Of a stretch of DNA of 55,819 bases, positions 1 to 7,800 are shown in pieces. The translations under genes were made by a program, and so were the position numbers. The notes under the pieces are model-generated. The model was not told the origin of the DNA, did no database searches, and saw only the letters and a program-made list of their open reading frames with translations. Each line of letters begins with the position of its first letter. The stretch's first letter is position 1. This DNA comes from Sphingomonas sp. AOB5 (GTDB taxonomy: Bacteria > Pseudomonadota > Alphaproteobacteria > Sphingomonadales > Sphingomonadaceae), in NCBI RefSeq assembly GCF_029433115.1, contig NZ_JARNTV010000025.1:1-55819 (forward strand), given 5' to 3'.

Positions 1-332
1 GGCGGCGCGCCATCGGCGCGGCGCTGGCCGAGGGCGGAATGCTCGATCCGCTGGCCGAGCATGACGGCGAAGCGGTTGGCATCTGGCTTGCCGCACCCGA
101 AGCGGCGCGCGAACCGGAACTGCTCCGCTTCACCCTGACCTCGGCCGATCCCGACGATCTGACCCTGCGGCAGGCACGCGCGCTTGCCGGGGCCGACCGC
201 ATCTATCATCGTGCCGATGTGCCGACCGCCATCCTCGACCGCGCCCGCGCCGACGCCGCCCGCATCGCCTGCGCCGCACCGCCCGCCGATGCCGGACCCG
301 GCCTGTCGGTCGATCTGGAGATGGCGCGATGA
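1..332 (+). CDS. Siroheme synthase-like protein, C-terminal part (5' end outside window)
   Basis: The reading frame is open from position 3 and ends at 332, so only the last ~110 residues are visible. The segment around LRFTLTSADPDDLTLRQARAL resembles the start of the CobA-like methyltransferase half of siroheme synthases (a GxGPGDPDLLTLRA-type motif), but it stops soon after. It could therefore be the tail of a Met8-type precorrin-2 dehydrogenase/ferrochelatase carrying a methyltransferase remnant. Such enzymes make siroheme for sulfite and nitrite reductases in the cytoplasm. The stop overlaps the next start (ATGA at 329-332), which indicates translational coupling. Identity rests on a short motif only and is tentative. 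Confidence 0.45.
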   Translation, partial: RRAIGAALAEGGMLDPLAEHDGEAVGIWLAAPEAAREPELLRFTLTSADPDDLTLRQARALAGADRIYHRADVPTAILDRARADAARIACAAPPADAGPGLSVDLEMAR

Positions 333-1279
333 GCGGCTTTGCCTATGTCGTGCGCGACGGGAAGGTCTCGTCGCCCGAGATCAAGCAGGCGCTCGGCCAG
401 CCCGGCAGCCTGGTCTGGATCCATCTCACCACCAGCGACGACCATGCCAAGGCGTGGCTCGGCGGCGCGGGCCTGTCGCCCTATGTCACCGAAGCGCTGA
501 CCGCCGCCGAGACAAGGCCGCGCTGCGATCCGGTCGAGGATGGCGCGGTGATCAACCTGCGCGGGCTTTCCACCGACGAGATGACCGCATCCGATCCGCT
601 GGCCTCGATCCGCATGTACGCAGCGGGCGGGCGCGTCTTCTCGGTCACCCGCAAACCGTTCAGCGCGCTGGCACCGGTACAGAAACGCGTCGAATCGGGC
701 CAGATCCTCGATCCCGGCGACCTGATTGCCGCGCTGGCGCAGGAGATCACCGAGGAACTCGATCCGGTGGTCGCCGAGCTGGGCGACTCGCTCGACGATT
801 GCGAGGAGCAGATCGCGGCGCATCAGGCGTTTGAGCTGCGGCGCAAGGTCAACGCCACGCGCAGCACCGCGATCGGATATCGCCGCTTCCTCTATCCCCA
901 GCGGATCGCGCTGGAAAAGCTGGCGGCCCTGCCCGGCGACTGGCTGCGCGACGACGACCGGCTCCACCTCAATTCCGCCGCCGACCGTGCCGCACGCATG
1001 GCCGAGGAGCTGGAGAGCATCCGCGAGCGATCCGCGCTGATCCATGAAACGCTGACCGACCTGCGCGCCGAGCAGATCGACCAGCGGTCTCTCATTATCG
1101 CGGTGGCGGCGATGGTGTTCCTGCCGCTGACCTTCATCACCGGGCTGCTGGGCATGAACGTGGCCGGCATCCCCTTCGCCCATTCGCCCTGGGCCTTCTG
1201 GGGCGTGTTCTGGTTCTGCGTCGCCATTGCCGTGGCGATCACCGGCTATTTCGTCCAGCGCCACTGGTTTCCGAAATAA
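329..1279 (+). CDS. zntB: CorA-family transporter, ZntB type
   Basis: 316 residues, the usual length for the CorA/ZntB family. A long acidic cytoplasmic N-terminal domain with helical stretches is followed by two C-terminal membrane segments. The signature LLGMNV at the end of the first transmembrane helix is the family's GMN selectivity motif, followed by GIPF as in ZntB rather than the Mg-specific loop. The protein ends in a short positively charged tail (QRHWFPK). ZntB proteins move Zn2+ across the inner membrane; metal specificity here is inferred from family. The start overlaps the preceding stop by 4 nt. It converges on the secreted-protein gene ending at 1284, leaving 4 bp between the stops. 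Confidence 0.85.
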   Translation: MSGFAYVVRDGKVSSPEIKQALGQPGSLVWIHLTTSDDHAKAWLGGAGLSPYVTEALTAAETRPRCDPVEDGAVINLRGLSTDEMTASDPLASIRMYAAGGRVFSVTRKPFSALAPVQKRVESGQILDPGDLIAALAQEITEELDPVVAELGDSLDDCEEQIAAHQAFELRRKVNATRSTAIGYRRFLYPQRIALEKLAALPGDWLRDDDRLHLNSAADRAARMAEELESIRERSALIHETLTDLRAEQIDQRSLIIAVAAMVFLPLTFITGLLGMNVAGIPFAHSPWAFWGVFWFCVAIAVAITGYFVQRHWFPK

Positions 1280-1283
1280 CGCC

Positions 1284-1700
1284 CTAGCGGCAGGGGACCT
1301 TCATAGCCGCGCCGCCATGCGGGATGCGCACACAGGCGACGCCGTTGCGGAAGTCGGACGGGGCGAAGCTAAGCGCGTTGCCCCCGGTAAAACGGACGGT
1401 CCGGTCCGAATCACGCATGCGGAGCTCGACCGGCGTCGCACGCTCCCCACGCATTTCCGGCAGCGCGATGGTCGCCCCGCCATATCTGGCTTCTGCCGGA
1501 AGCGAGCCGCTTTCGTTGATAATGCGCAGGCGCAGGCCCTCGATCGAGGCGATATGTGGCGCGGAAACAGCGACCGACGACCGCGCGGGCGCGGGGACGG
1601 CTACCTGCGCGGCAGCCGGAAGGGGCGACAGGGCAAATCCCCCGGGCAGGATCGCAAGGGCGAACAGCAGGTGCATGGCCCCCCATCGCCCGGGGACCAT
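1284..1700 (-). CDS. Small secreted protein of unknown function
   Basis: 138 residues with a clear N-terminal signal peptide (hydrophobic LLFALAILPGGFALSPLPAAA, predicted cleavage near AAAQ). The mature part is a compact beta-rich sequence containing ELRMRDSDRTVRF and a C-terminal pair of cysteines (VACVRIPHGG and VPCR) that could form a disulfide. I do not recognise a family. Two starts are possible: ATG at 1700, chosen because it gives an Arg in the n-region, or ATG at 1676. It faces the GST gene at 1770 divergently, with a 69-bp shared upstream region. Confidence 0.6.
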   Translation of the reverse strand: MVPGRWGAMHLLFALAILPGGFALSPLPAAAQVAVPAPARSSVAVSAPHIASIEGLRLRIINESGSLPAEARYGGATIALPEMRGERATPVELRMRDSDRTVRFTGGNALSFAPSDFRNGVACVRIPHGGAAMKVPCR

Positions 1701-1769
1701 GAACCGCGTTTGAACCTTTCGCCGCGACCCCGCTTTACGCACCCGCACGCCCGAGCCTAAAGCGGTGTC

Positions 1770-2441
1770 ATGTGGCAGCTTTACCAGTTCCCCCTCTGCC
1801 CCTTCTCCCGCAAGGTTCGCCTGCTGCTGGGCGAGAAGGGCGTCGGCTATGAGCCGGTGCGCGAATCGCCATGGGAGCGGCGCGACGAGTTCATCGATCT
1901 GAACCCGACCGGTCAGGTGCCGGTGATGGTCGATAGCGAGCGCGGCGTGACCCTGATCGATTCGACCGTGATCAGCGAATTCTTCGAGGAAACCGTCACC
2001 AAGTCGCCGATGCTCAACGGCACCGCGACCGACCGCGCCGAGATCCGCCGGCTGGTGATCTGGTTCGACACCTATTTCTATCGCGACATCACCGCCCCGC
2101 TGCTGCAGGAGCGGATGCTCAAGCGGCTGGTGTACAAGCAGGCTCCCGACGGCACGGCGCTGCGCACCGCGATGAAGGCCGCGGTCGAGTATCTCGACTA
2201 TATCGATTACCTGCTCGATCACCGCACCTGGCTTGCGGGTCCGATGATGAGCCTCGCCGATCTGGCCGCCGCGGCGCAGATCTCTGTGGCCGACTATCTG
2301 GGCGGGATCGACTGGAAGAGCCATGAGCAGGCCAAGCGCTGGTATGTCGGCATGAAGAGCCGCCCTAGCTTCCGCATGCTGCTGACCGAGCGGATGGACG
2401 GGATCGCCCCGCCCGCCGATTACGAGAAGCTGGACCTCTAG
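1770..2441 (+). CDS. Glutathione S-transferase family protein
   Basis: 223 residues with the GST layout: an N-terminal thioredoxin-like domain (LYQFPLCPFSRKVRLLLGEK, then NPTGQVPVMV with the conserved cis-Pro, and LIDSTVISEFF) and an all-alpha C-terminal domain from about residue 90 (WLAGPMMSLADLAAAAQ is the typical N-cap box). The CPFS motif puts a cysteine where many bacterial GSTs bind glutathione. Alphaproteobacterial relatives include FzlA, a GST-fold FtsZ-binding division protein; I cannot decide from sequence alone whether this is FzlA or a detoxifying GST. The PEBP gene follows after 4 bp, suggesting co-transcription. Confidence 0.8.
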   Translation: MWQLYQFPLCPFSRKVRLLLGEKGVGYEPVRESPWERRDEFIDLNPTGQVPVMVDSERGVTLIDSTVISEFFEETVTKSPMLNGTATDRAEIRRLVIWFDTYFYRDITAPLLQERMLKRLVYKQAPDGTALRTAMKAAVEYLDYIDYLLDHRTWLAGPMMSLADLAAAAQISVADYLGGIDWKSHEQAKRWYVGMKSRPSFRMLLTERMDGIAPPADYEKLDL

Positions 2442-2445
2442 GGCG

Positions 2446-3060
2446 ATGCTCGAGCACGTCCCGCACTGGCTTGGGGCGGCGTTGAAAGGAGTGCGCGCGG
2501 GGCAGGACAAGCTGGCGATCGTTCAGCCCGAGCTCGGCACCTTCGAATCGCTCCACCTCGCCAGCATGGCCTTCGGCAATGGCGACCGGCTGCCCGAGCG
2601 GTTCACCGCCGATGGCAACGGCGTCTCCCCGCCCTTGTTCTGGACGCAGATTCCCGAAGGGACCGAGCGGCTGGTGCTGATCGTCGAGGATCCCGACGCG
2701 ATGACCCCCGCGCCGACCGTACATGCGGTGGTGTGGGGCCTGCCGCTGGAAGGCGAATTGAAGGAAGGCGCGATCCGTGCCGATGGCGATGGCGGCGCCG
2801 ACGGCAGCGATGTGGGCCGCCACAGCTTCTTCGGCGAAGGCTGGCTGCCGCCCGATCCGCCGACCGGGCATGGCGTGCATCATTATGCATTCCAGCTGTT
2901 CGCGCTGGGGCCGGGCCCCGATGTGAAGGAAACGCCGGGCAAGAATGCGATTCTCAAGGCGATGGCCGGACGCGTGCTGGCGGCGGGCCTGCTGACCGGC
3001 ACCTATTCGCGGGGCGAGGAAGCGCCGACGGGTCTGGTGGGGGCGGTGGCGCCGGCGTGA
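2446..3060 (+). CDS. YbhB/YbcL-type PEBP (Raf kinase inhibitor-like) protein
   Basis: 204 residues. The phosphatidylethanolamine-binding-protein core runs from about residue 40: FTADGNGVSPPLFW, then VLIVEDPDAMTPAPTVHAVVWGLP (the ligand-pocket DPDA and H-W signature) and the HHYAFQLFAL strand. Bacterial PEBPs are cytoplasmic or periplasmic proteins with no settled function; no signal peptide is seen. The ~35-residue N-terminal extension is typical of sphingomonad versions. It is the last chromosomal gene before the mobile element, whose left repeat starts 45 bp after the stop. Confidence 0.85.
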   Translation: MLEHVPHWLGAALKGVRAGQDKLAIVQPELGTFESLHLASMAFGNGDRLPERFTADGNGVSPPLFWTQIPEGTERLVLIVEDPDAMTPAPTVHAVVWGLPLEGELKEGAIRADGDGGADGSDVGRHSFFGEGWLPPDPPTGHGVHHYAFQLFALGPGPDVKETPGKNAILKAMAGRVLAAGLLTGTYSRGEEAPTGLVGAVAPA

Positions 3061-3105
3061 GGCGAGCGCGAAGCAAGAGGCTTGGATTCAACGGATGAGG
3101 CACAG

Positions 3106-3126
3106 TGGACCCCGGCACAAGGCCGG
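3106..3126 (+). repeat. Left direct repeat (attL core) of the integrated element
   Basis: A 21-bp sequence starting TGGACCCCGG and ending AAGGCCGG recurs exactly at 23483-23503. Here the sequence after it (TCGGATAG) breaks the palindrome, whereas the right copy continues GGTGACG and completes the hairpin ACCCCGGC-ACAAG-GCCGGGGT. That is the pattern expected when an element inserts within a pre-existing chromosomal palindromic repeat and duplicates the core. Confidence 0.75.
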
Positions 3127-3134
3127 TCGGATAG

Positions 3135-3194
3135 TAAGTATTTGATATTATGCAGGTAAATTAGGCCATTTTGACCTGTGTAGGATTTGTGCAG
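3135..3194 (+). other. Left-end integrase arm-like motifs
   Basis: TAAGTATTTGATAT (3135-3148) and CTGTGTAGGATTTGTGCAG (3176-3194) lie just inside the left repeat. They match TAAGTGCTTGATTT (23393-23406) and CTGTGCAGGTTCTGTGCAG (23364-23382; 16 of 19 identical) at the right end. Iterated short motifs close to both att cores are typical arm-type binding sites of tyrosine integrases. The binding function is inferred. Confidence 0.5.
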
Positions 3195-3280
3195 GAAGAT
3201 AGGGGCGATTTGTGAAGCTTGTTGCTTTCATGCCACTGCAGGCGCGGCACGTCCAATCAATGCCGCATCTTGTCCACACC

Positions 3281-4300
3281 TCAGACCCGAAGAGGAATGT
3301 CAGAGCGCCACAGCTTTCCGCCATCCATCGGCACACCAGATAAACTGAGAGCATCCCACAACCGCCGCCAGATCACGTACGGTGTGTTTGTTGGCCCAAT
3401 AATTACACGGTGGAGGGCCTCCGGCAATGTCGCGCCGGCCAAGCCCTGATCGGGGTAGTTGATCAGCGGTATCTTGTAGATCGTCTGTGGAATTCCACCG
3501 ATCTCGACATTCAGCGCTGAAATGTGATTGGTCGCTTCGGGTGGAACCGAACGCGGATGATGAATGATGCGCCACTCGCGTTCTTCGTGGAAGCCGGGAT
3601 GCTTGGTCGCGACCAAGGCGATCCGAAGGACATTGAACATCATATCGGCGACCACGTTCTCGTCGGGGCGCGCCGCCTCAACTTCCTTGATGAGTTCCGA
3701 GTTGGCCGCAATCGCTTCCACGACTTCATCAATATGCGCGGCAAAATCCGTCTCGTCGGCATAATGGACCGGCGCAAACCGAAGCATCGGATGGGCTTCG
3801 CTCTCCGACAGGAAGGGTTCTGTGTTAAAGACCAGCGCAATGCCAGTGGTGCCACCGTTGTAGGCTCTCCACATGCTTAGGCGACCGTAAGCATCTTCCC
3901 GCTCTGCACCCTGCCCGGCATGTTCAGAGAGGCAAGTGATGTAGGTTTCATGGATCAGTTCGAACAGGTCGCCATCCATGGCGTTGATGACGGTGGTCGC
4001 CGCCTCTGGGTCGATCGCGCACAGGACCTCTTCAAAGCGCTTACGCCTTTCAGCGTCGGCCCAGTACTTACGAAGGCAGCTCGCGCCGTGATGCACTTCC
4101 GATAGATCGTTCTGAACCGTGACGTTCCGAAGCCATAAGCAATTGTTCTCGATAATGCCTAGCGCACCAGCAGCGGTAGAATAGTGGACGAAGCGAGAGC
4201 CTGACTCCACAAACCGCTGGCCCGAACGAACCGCGTGAGGTTGCACAACGGCACTCAAATACTTGTTGATCTCTTCGGGCGTGTTCTCGCTGACGTTCAT
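3281..4300 (-). CDS. DUF2971 domain protein
   Basis: 339 residues from ATG at 4300, preceded by a CCGAGG ribosome-binding stretch; an upstream in-frame ATG at 4354 is less likely. The N-terminal half has the DUF2971 pattern: FVHYSTAAGALGIIENNCLWLRNVTVQNDLSEVHHG, then MWRAYNGGTTGIALVFN and, near residues 240-260, KHPGFHEEREWRII. These motifs (Y-S/T near the start, ND-E, W-x-Y, EREWR) recall an ADP-ribosyltransferase-like arrangement, but the function of DUF2971 is not established to my knowledge. It is soluble, with no membrane segment. It lies 509 bp downstream of the STAND gene on the same strand, at the left edge of the mobile element, so it is a likely cargo gene. Confidence 0.75.
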   Translation of the reverse strand: MNVSENTPEEINKYLSAVVQPHAVRSGQRFVESGSRFVHYSTAAGALGIIENNCLWLRNVTVQNDLSEVHHGASCLRKYWADAERRKRFEEVLCAIDPEAATTVINAMDGDLFELIHETYITCLSEHAGQGAEREDAYGRLSMWRAYNGGTTGIALVFNTEPFLSESEAHPMLRFAPVHYADETDFAAHIDEVVEAIAANSELIKEVEAARPDENVVADMMFNVLRIALVATKHPGFHEEREWRIIHHPRSVPPEATNHISALNVEIGGIPQTIYKIPLINYPDQGLAGATLPEALHRVIIGPTNTPYVIWRRLWDALSLSGVPMDGGKLWRSDIPLRV

Positions 4301-4809
4301 GGTACCTCGGGGCGCTTGTACGTCCGGTTCGGAGCGTGGCCCACCCTGGAGCAATCGACAAGTAACAGCGCCCGCCTTGTGCTAGACCAAATTGATGACG
4401 CGTGCTGAGGATCGCTTTTGCTGATCTGGTGCTTAGATAGCGATCAGCCCTCAAAGTGGCGCGTAGGCGCATTCCTCCGTGGGATTGGGTTTCAGGGCGA
4501 ACTGAAACCCTGCCTATGCGGCGAGCATCGGGGGGCAAGCAGAGTAAGCGGCTTTGCGGGGAACCGGCTGCACGGAACGTAGTGGCGGAAGCTGGGCGGA
4601 AGGCGCTTCGCAGCGCGCTGGGGGTGGAGCCCCAGTTCCATAGCACTAGGGATCGTTCCTTAATACGCCGGATAGGTCACGGGCTGTGACGTGTTCCTCT
4701 GATTGTTACCATTCAAGGGTTGAGTCCGGCTCCTTCTTGACCAGGGCCAGCTCAGCACGGCTCGAATCTCAACTGGGGAAATCTCGCGGTCACGTTATCG
4801 CGAGTTCGG
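4301..4809. other. 509-bp gap with hairpins; possible intron or structured-RNA remnant
   Basis: No convincing protein gene. On the plus strand GGGTTTCAG (4487-4495), a 6-nt loop and CTGAAACCC (4502-4510) form a perfect 9-bp hairpin, followed by a G-rich structured stretch to about 4640. At about 4320-4340 the sequence TACGTCCGGTTCGGAG resembles the 3' arm of group II intron domain V, but the matching 5' arm is missing. This could be a degraded group II intron, a noncoding RNA, or terminators for the flanking minus-strand genes. I cannot decide. Confidence 0.3.
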
Positions 4810-7800
4810 TTAAATTGCTGGCAGATAGACCCTCCCTACGCTGGACCCAAACGCAACCATGAAATGATCTGGGTGGGAGCATGGTTCAACAGCGTGGATG
4901 TGATTAGCAGGGGACAGCCAGACGTTCAGTAAATCACCCGACCAATTCCAGCGCCTGAGTGCGCCAAGCCCCCAAGACAAAAATCCGCTGGAAGAAAGCT
5001 CGATCACGCCGCGTACTCCACCGCGGTGATCAAGCGTGAAAACTAGATCACCCATGGGCCCCCACAAGCGAATCAGCCCGCTGCCGGTCCACGATATGAT
5101 ACCCTGGGAATCGCGCAGTTCACGAGCGTCTCGGACACTGGTGTGGTCTCCCCAGTATAGCGTTCTCTGGTGTTCACCAGATGGGTCCCAAATTTTAACG
5201 GAAGCGTCTTTACTCCAAGACATAAAGCCTTTTGCGTCACGTAGCTGGCGAGCTCCGCGAACATCGTCGCGATGACCGACCATAATCTTGGAAAGGCGGC
5301 CCCACTTATCCCAAAGGCGCAGTTCCCCTTCGTCAGCCCAAGAAAGAAATCCGCTACCATTGGCGAGAGCGATGGCTCCATTGACCGGTTCCCTATGCGC
5401 CATCATAGCGAGTTCCTGACCTTCGGCGCTCCATAAACGCACGGTATAGTCGTCTGCCCACGACATGAATCCGCTACGGTCCCGCAATTCGCGTCCGGTC
5501 AAAAGGGGACCGGTATTCTCCCCCCAAGAAAAATACCGATCCGCGGTTTTTACCTCGCGTCCGCCACCGACATCTCCGTGATGGCCGACAAACTTCAGCT
5601 GTTGCTCACCGGTCGATGACCAAAGGCGTAGTGTTCGATCGTCGCTCCAAGAGATGAAGCCCCTTCCACCCGATAGCTCCAGCGCTCCGTTCACGCGGTC
5701 GGTATGTCCGACAAGTTCGGCCTTTAACTGATCCGCACCGTCCCAGAGGCGAAGCGTCCGGTCGTGGCTCCATGATAGAAACTGGCCTGTGGTTGCGACT
5801 TCGACGACACCGACAATTCTATCTAAATGCCCCTCCCAGAGAGCCACCTGCTCTCCTAGGGCATTCCAAAGTCCCAACGACCCTTCGTCATCCCACGTCA
5901 GAAAGCCTCGCTCGTTAGCCAATCGAACCATGCCTGAAATCGAGGCCTCGCGATCAGAAGGCACTAAGCCAATATTGGGCGCTCTCCAGATCTGGAAACT
6001 ACCCCAATCTCGGGTGACGACGTGTTGTCCATCGTCGGTCGTGAAAGCGCTCGAGACGGAATCCAGGCATTGATTGGGTACGCTCGCGGTGCCGTGCACT
6101 AGGTCCCAATGCCGTGCCTTGCCGAAACCATCCCACGACAAGATGCCAACATTGTCTGGAAGTTCTAGGGCGCCTCGGACGGGCGTGCGGTGACCTCGTA
6201 GCTCCGGCAATCTCGCGCCGTCTCTACTCCAACGGAGCAAGGTGTCATGCTCGCCCCATGAAAGAAATCCGCGCTGATCTTTCAGTTCGAGCGCCCCATA
6301 GATGGGCGAATCGGATTGCATTTCGGCTAGCTCGCGACCATCTCGCGACCATAGCCGAAGCTTCTCGTCACGCCCCCAGCTCAAAAAGCAGTACCCATCG
6401 TCCAGTTGGACCACGGACTGAGTGCCCCCTTCATGACCAGCGAACTCAGCCTGCCGCTTTCCATCCGAATTCCAAAGGCAGAATGCTTGGCCATTTCCGC
6501 TGAGGGCGAGGAACGCGGGGCCATCGGACAACGGCAGCAGTACTCGGCCTCCGCCCTCGCTGGCGAGGAGTAAATGATCGAGTTCGCCGTTGGACTTCCA
6601 AAATCGGATCGTCTTGTCGCGGCTCCATGACAAAAAACCAGCGGTGCCAGTAAGTTGAATGGCCCCTACGCATCCGCCTGAAGCATCTTGAAGCATCTGA
6701 GGGCGCGATTCCGTGGAAATCGCCAGTTGTAACGAGCCACCCTCCGCCCAGAAGACAAAGCCACCGCTTTCCAAGGCGATCACGCCTTTGATCTCGCCGT
6801 CGTGAGATTGCCACGAGCCGTGATCCTCGCCGTTGGGACCCCATAGATCTACCCAGTTATTGGGACCCCAAGACACAAACCCGGCTCCGTGCGCGAGTTC
6901 CACTACCTCGGACATCCCAGACCCAGAATGGAACGCCGCGCGTTCGACACCAAGTCGACTCCATATCTTTACGGTGCCTTTGTGATTCCAAGAGATGAAA
7001 CCGGGCTCGCACTTTAGCGCCTGTACCCGGCTAATATAGCTGTGTGCGCACACCGCGATGAAGAACGGCTGAAGAAACGGAAGCGGAGCATGCAATCTGG
7101 ATGGCGCGCTCAAATCAACTAGACCGACGTCGCACATCAGTTGTTGCCAACTGTTCTGTGATCCTTCACCAACTAGTCGGACGCCATAGTAAATCCAGAA
7201 CTGATGATGCCGCAGCGCTTCCTGACTATCTGCGATTGCTCCAGACGCCAACCACTTCATCCAATCGGACTTCATAAGTGCGGGTGCGCGTTGCGCACCG
7301 AGGTCGTGGAAGCGGGCGGCGATAAACGTTTGGTCTGCTAAGAGCTCAGCCGCTTTGCGGGGGTCACCGGCATCAAGAAGGTGAGTGGGGAGATGGCGCA
7401 GTGCATATACTGGCCATTGTGCGGGAGGCAGCGTCGCGGCGAATTGGCACGTGCGGGCTGATGCCTCCTGGATCTGATACCCGAGCGCTCTGGAGAACAT
7501 CTCTCGCAGCAATGGGTGCGCGAAGCTCAAGAGAGTTGGACGTTCACGGCGCGGCGACGCGACGATACTCAGCCAGCGGGCAAGCTGCCTCGGGAACGCC
7601 GCAAGAAAAAAGCGCTCGCCAACCAAGAATGGCAGGTCGTCGATGCTAACCGCCTCGCGAGCGATGGCTAAAAGAGCAAAAAGGGCATGGAGTCGCGGCC
7701 ACTCTTCCAGAGCCTCAAGCCGACGCAACTCGCGGTCGGCGTAGCTTGTCAGGGAAAGAGGTGCCACACCCAAATCGATAGGCTCGCCGGCGCGAACTGC

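Noticed and set aside
4318..4340. Group II intron domain V
   Set aside because: Only the 3' arm is recognisable; the 5' arm that must pair with it is absent and fragment order is wrong, so I only mention it as a possible remnant.
4456..4689. A 77-codon open frame in the structured gap
   Set aside because: No ribosome-binding site, Arg-rich composition, and the sequence looks like structured noncoding DNA.
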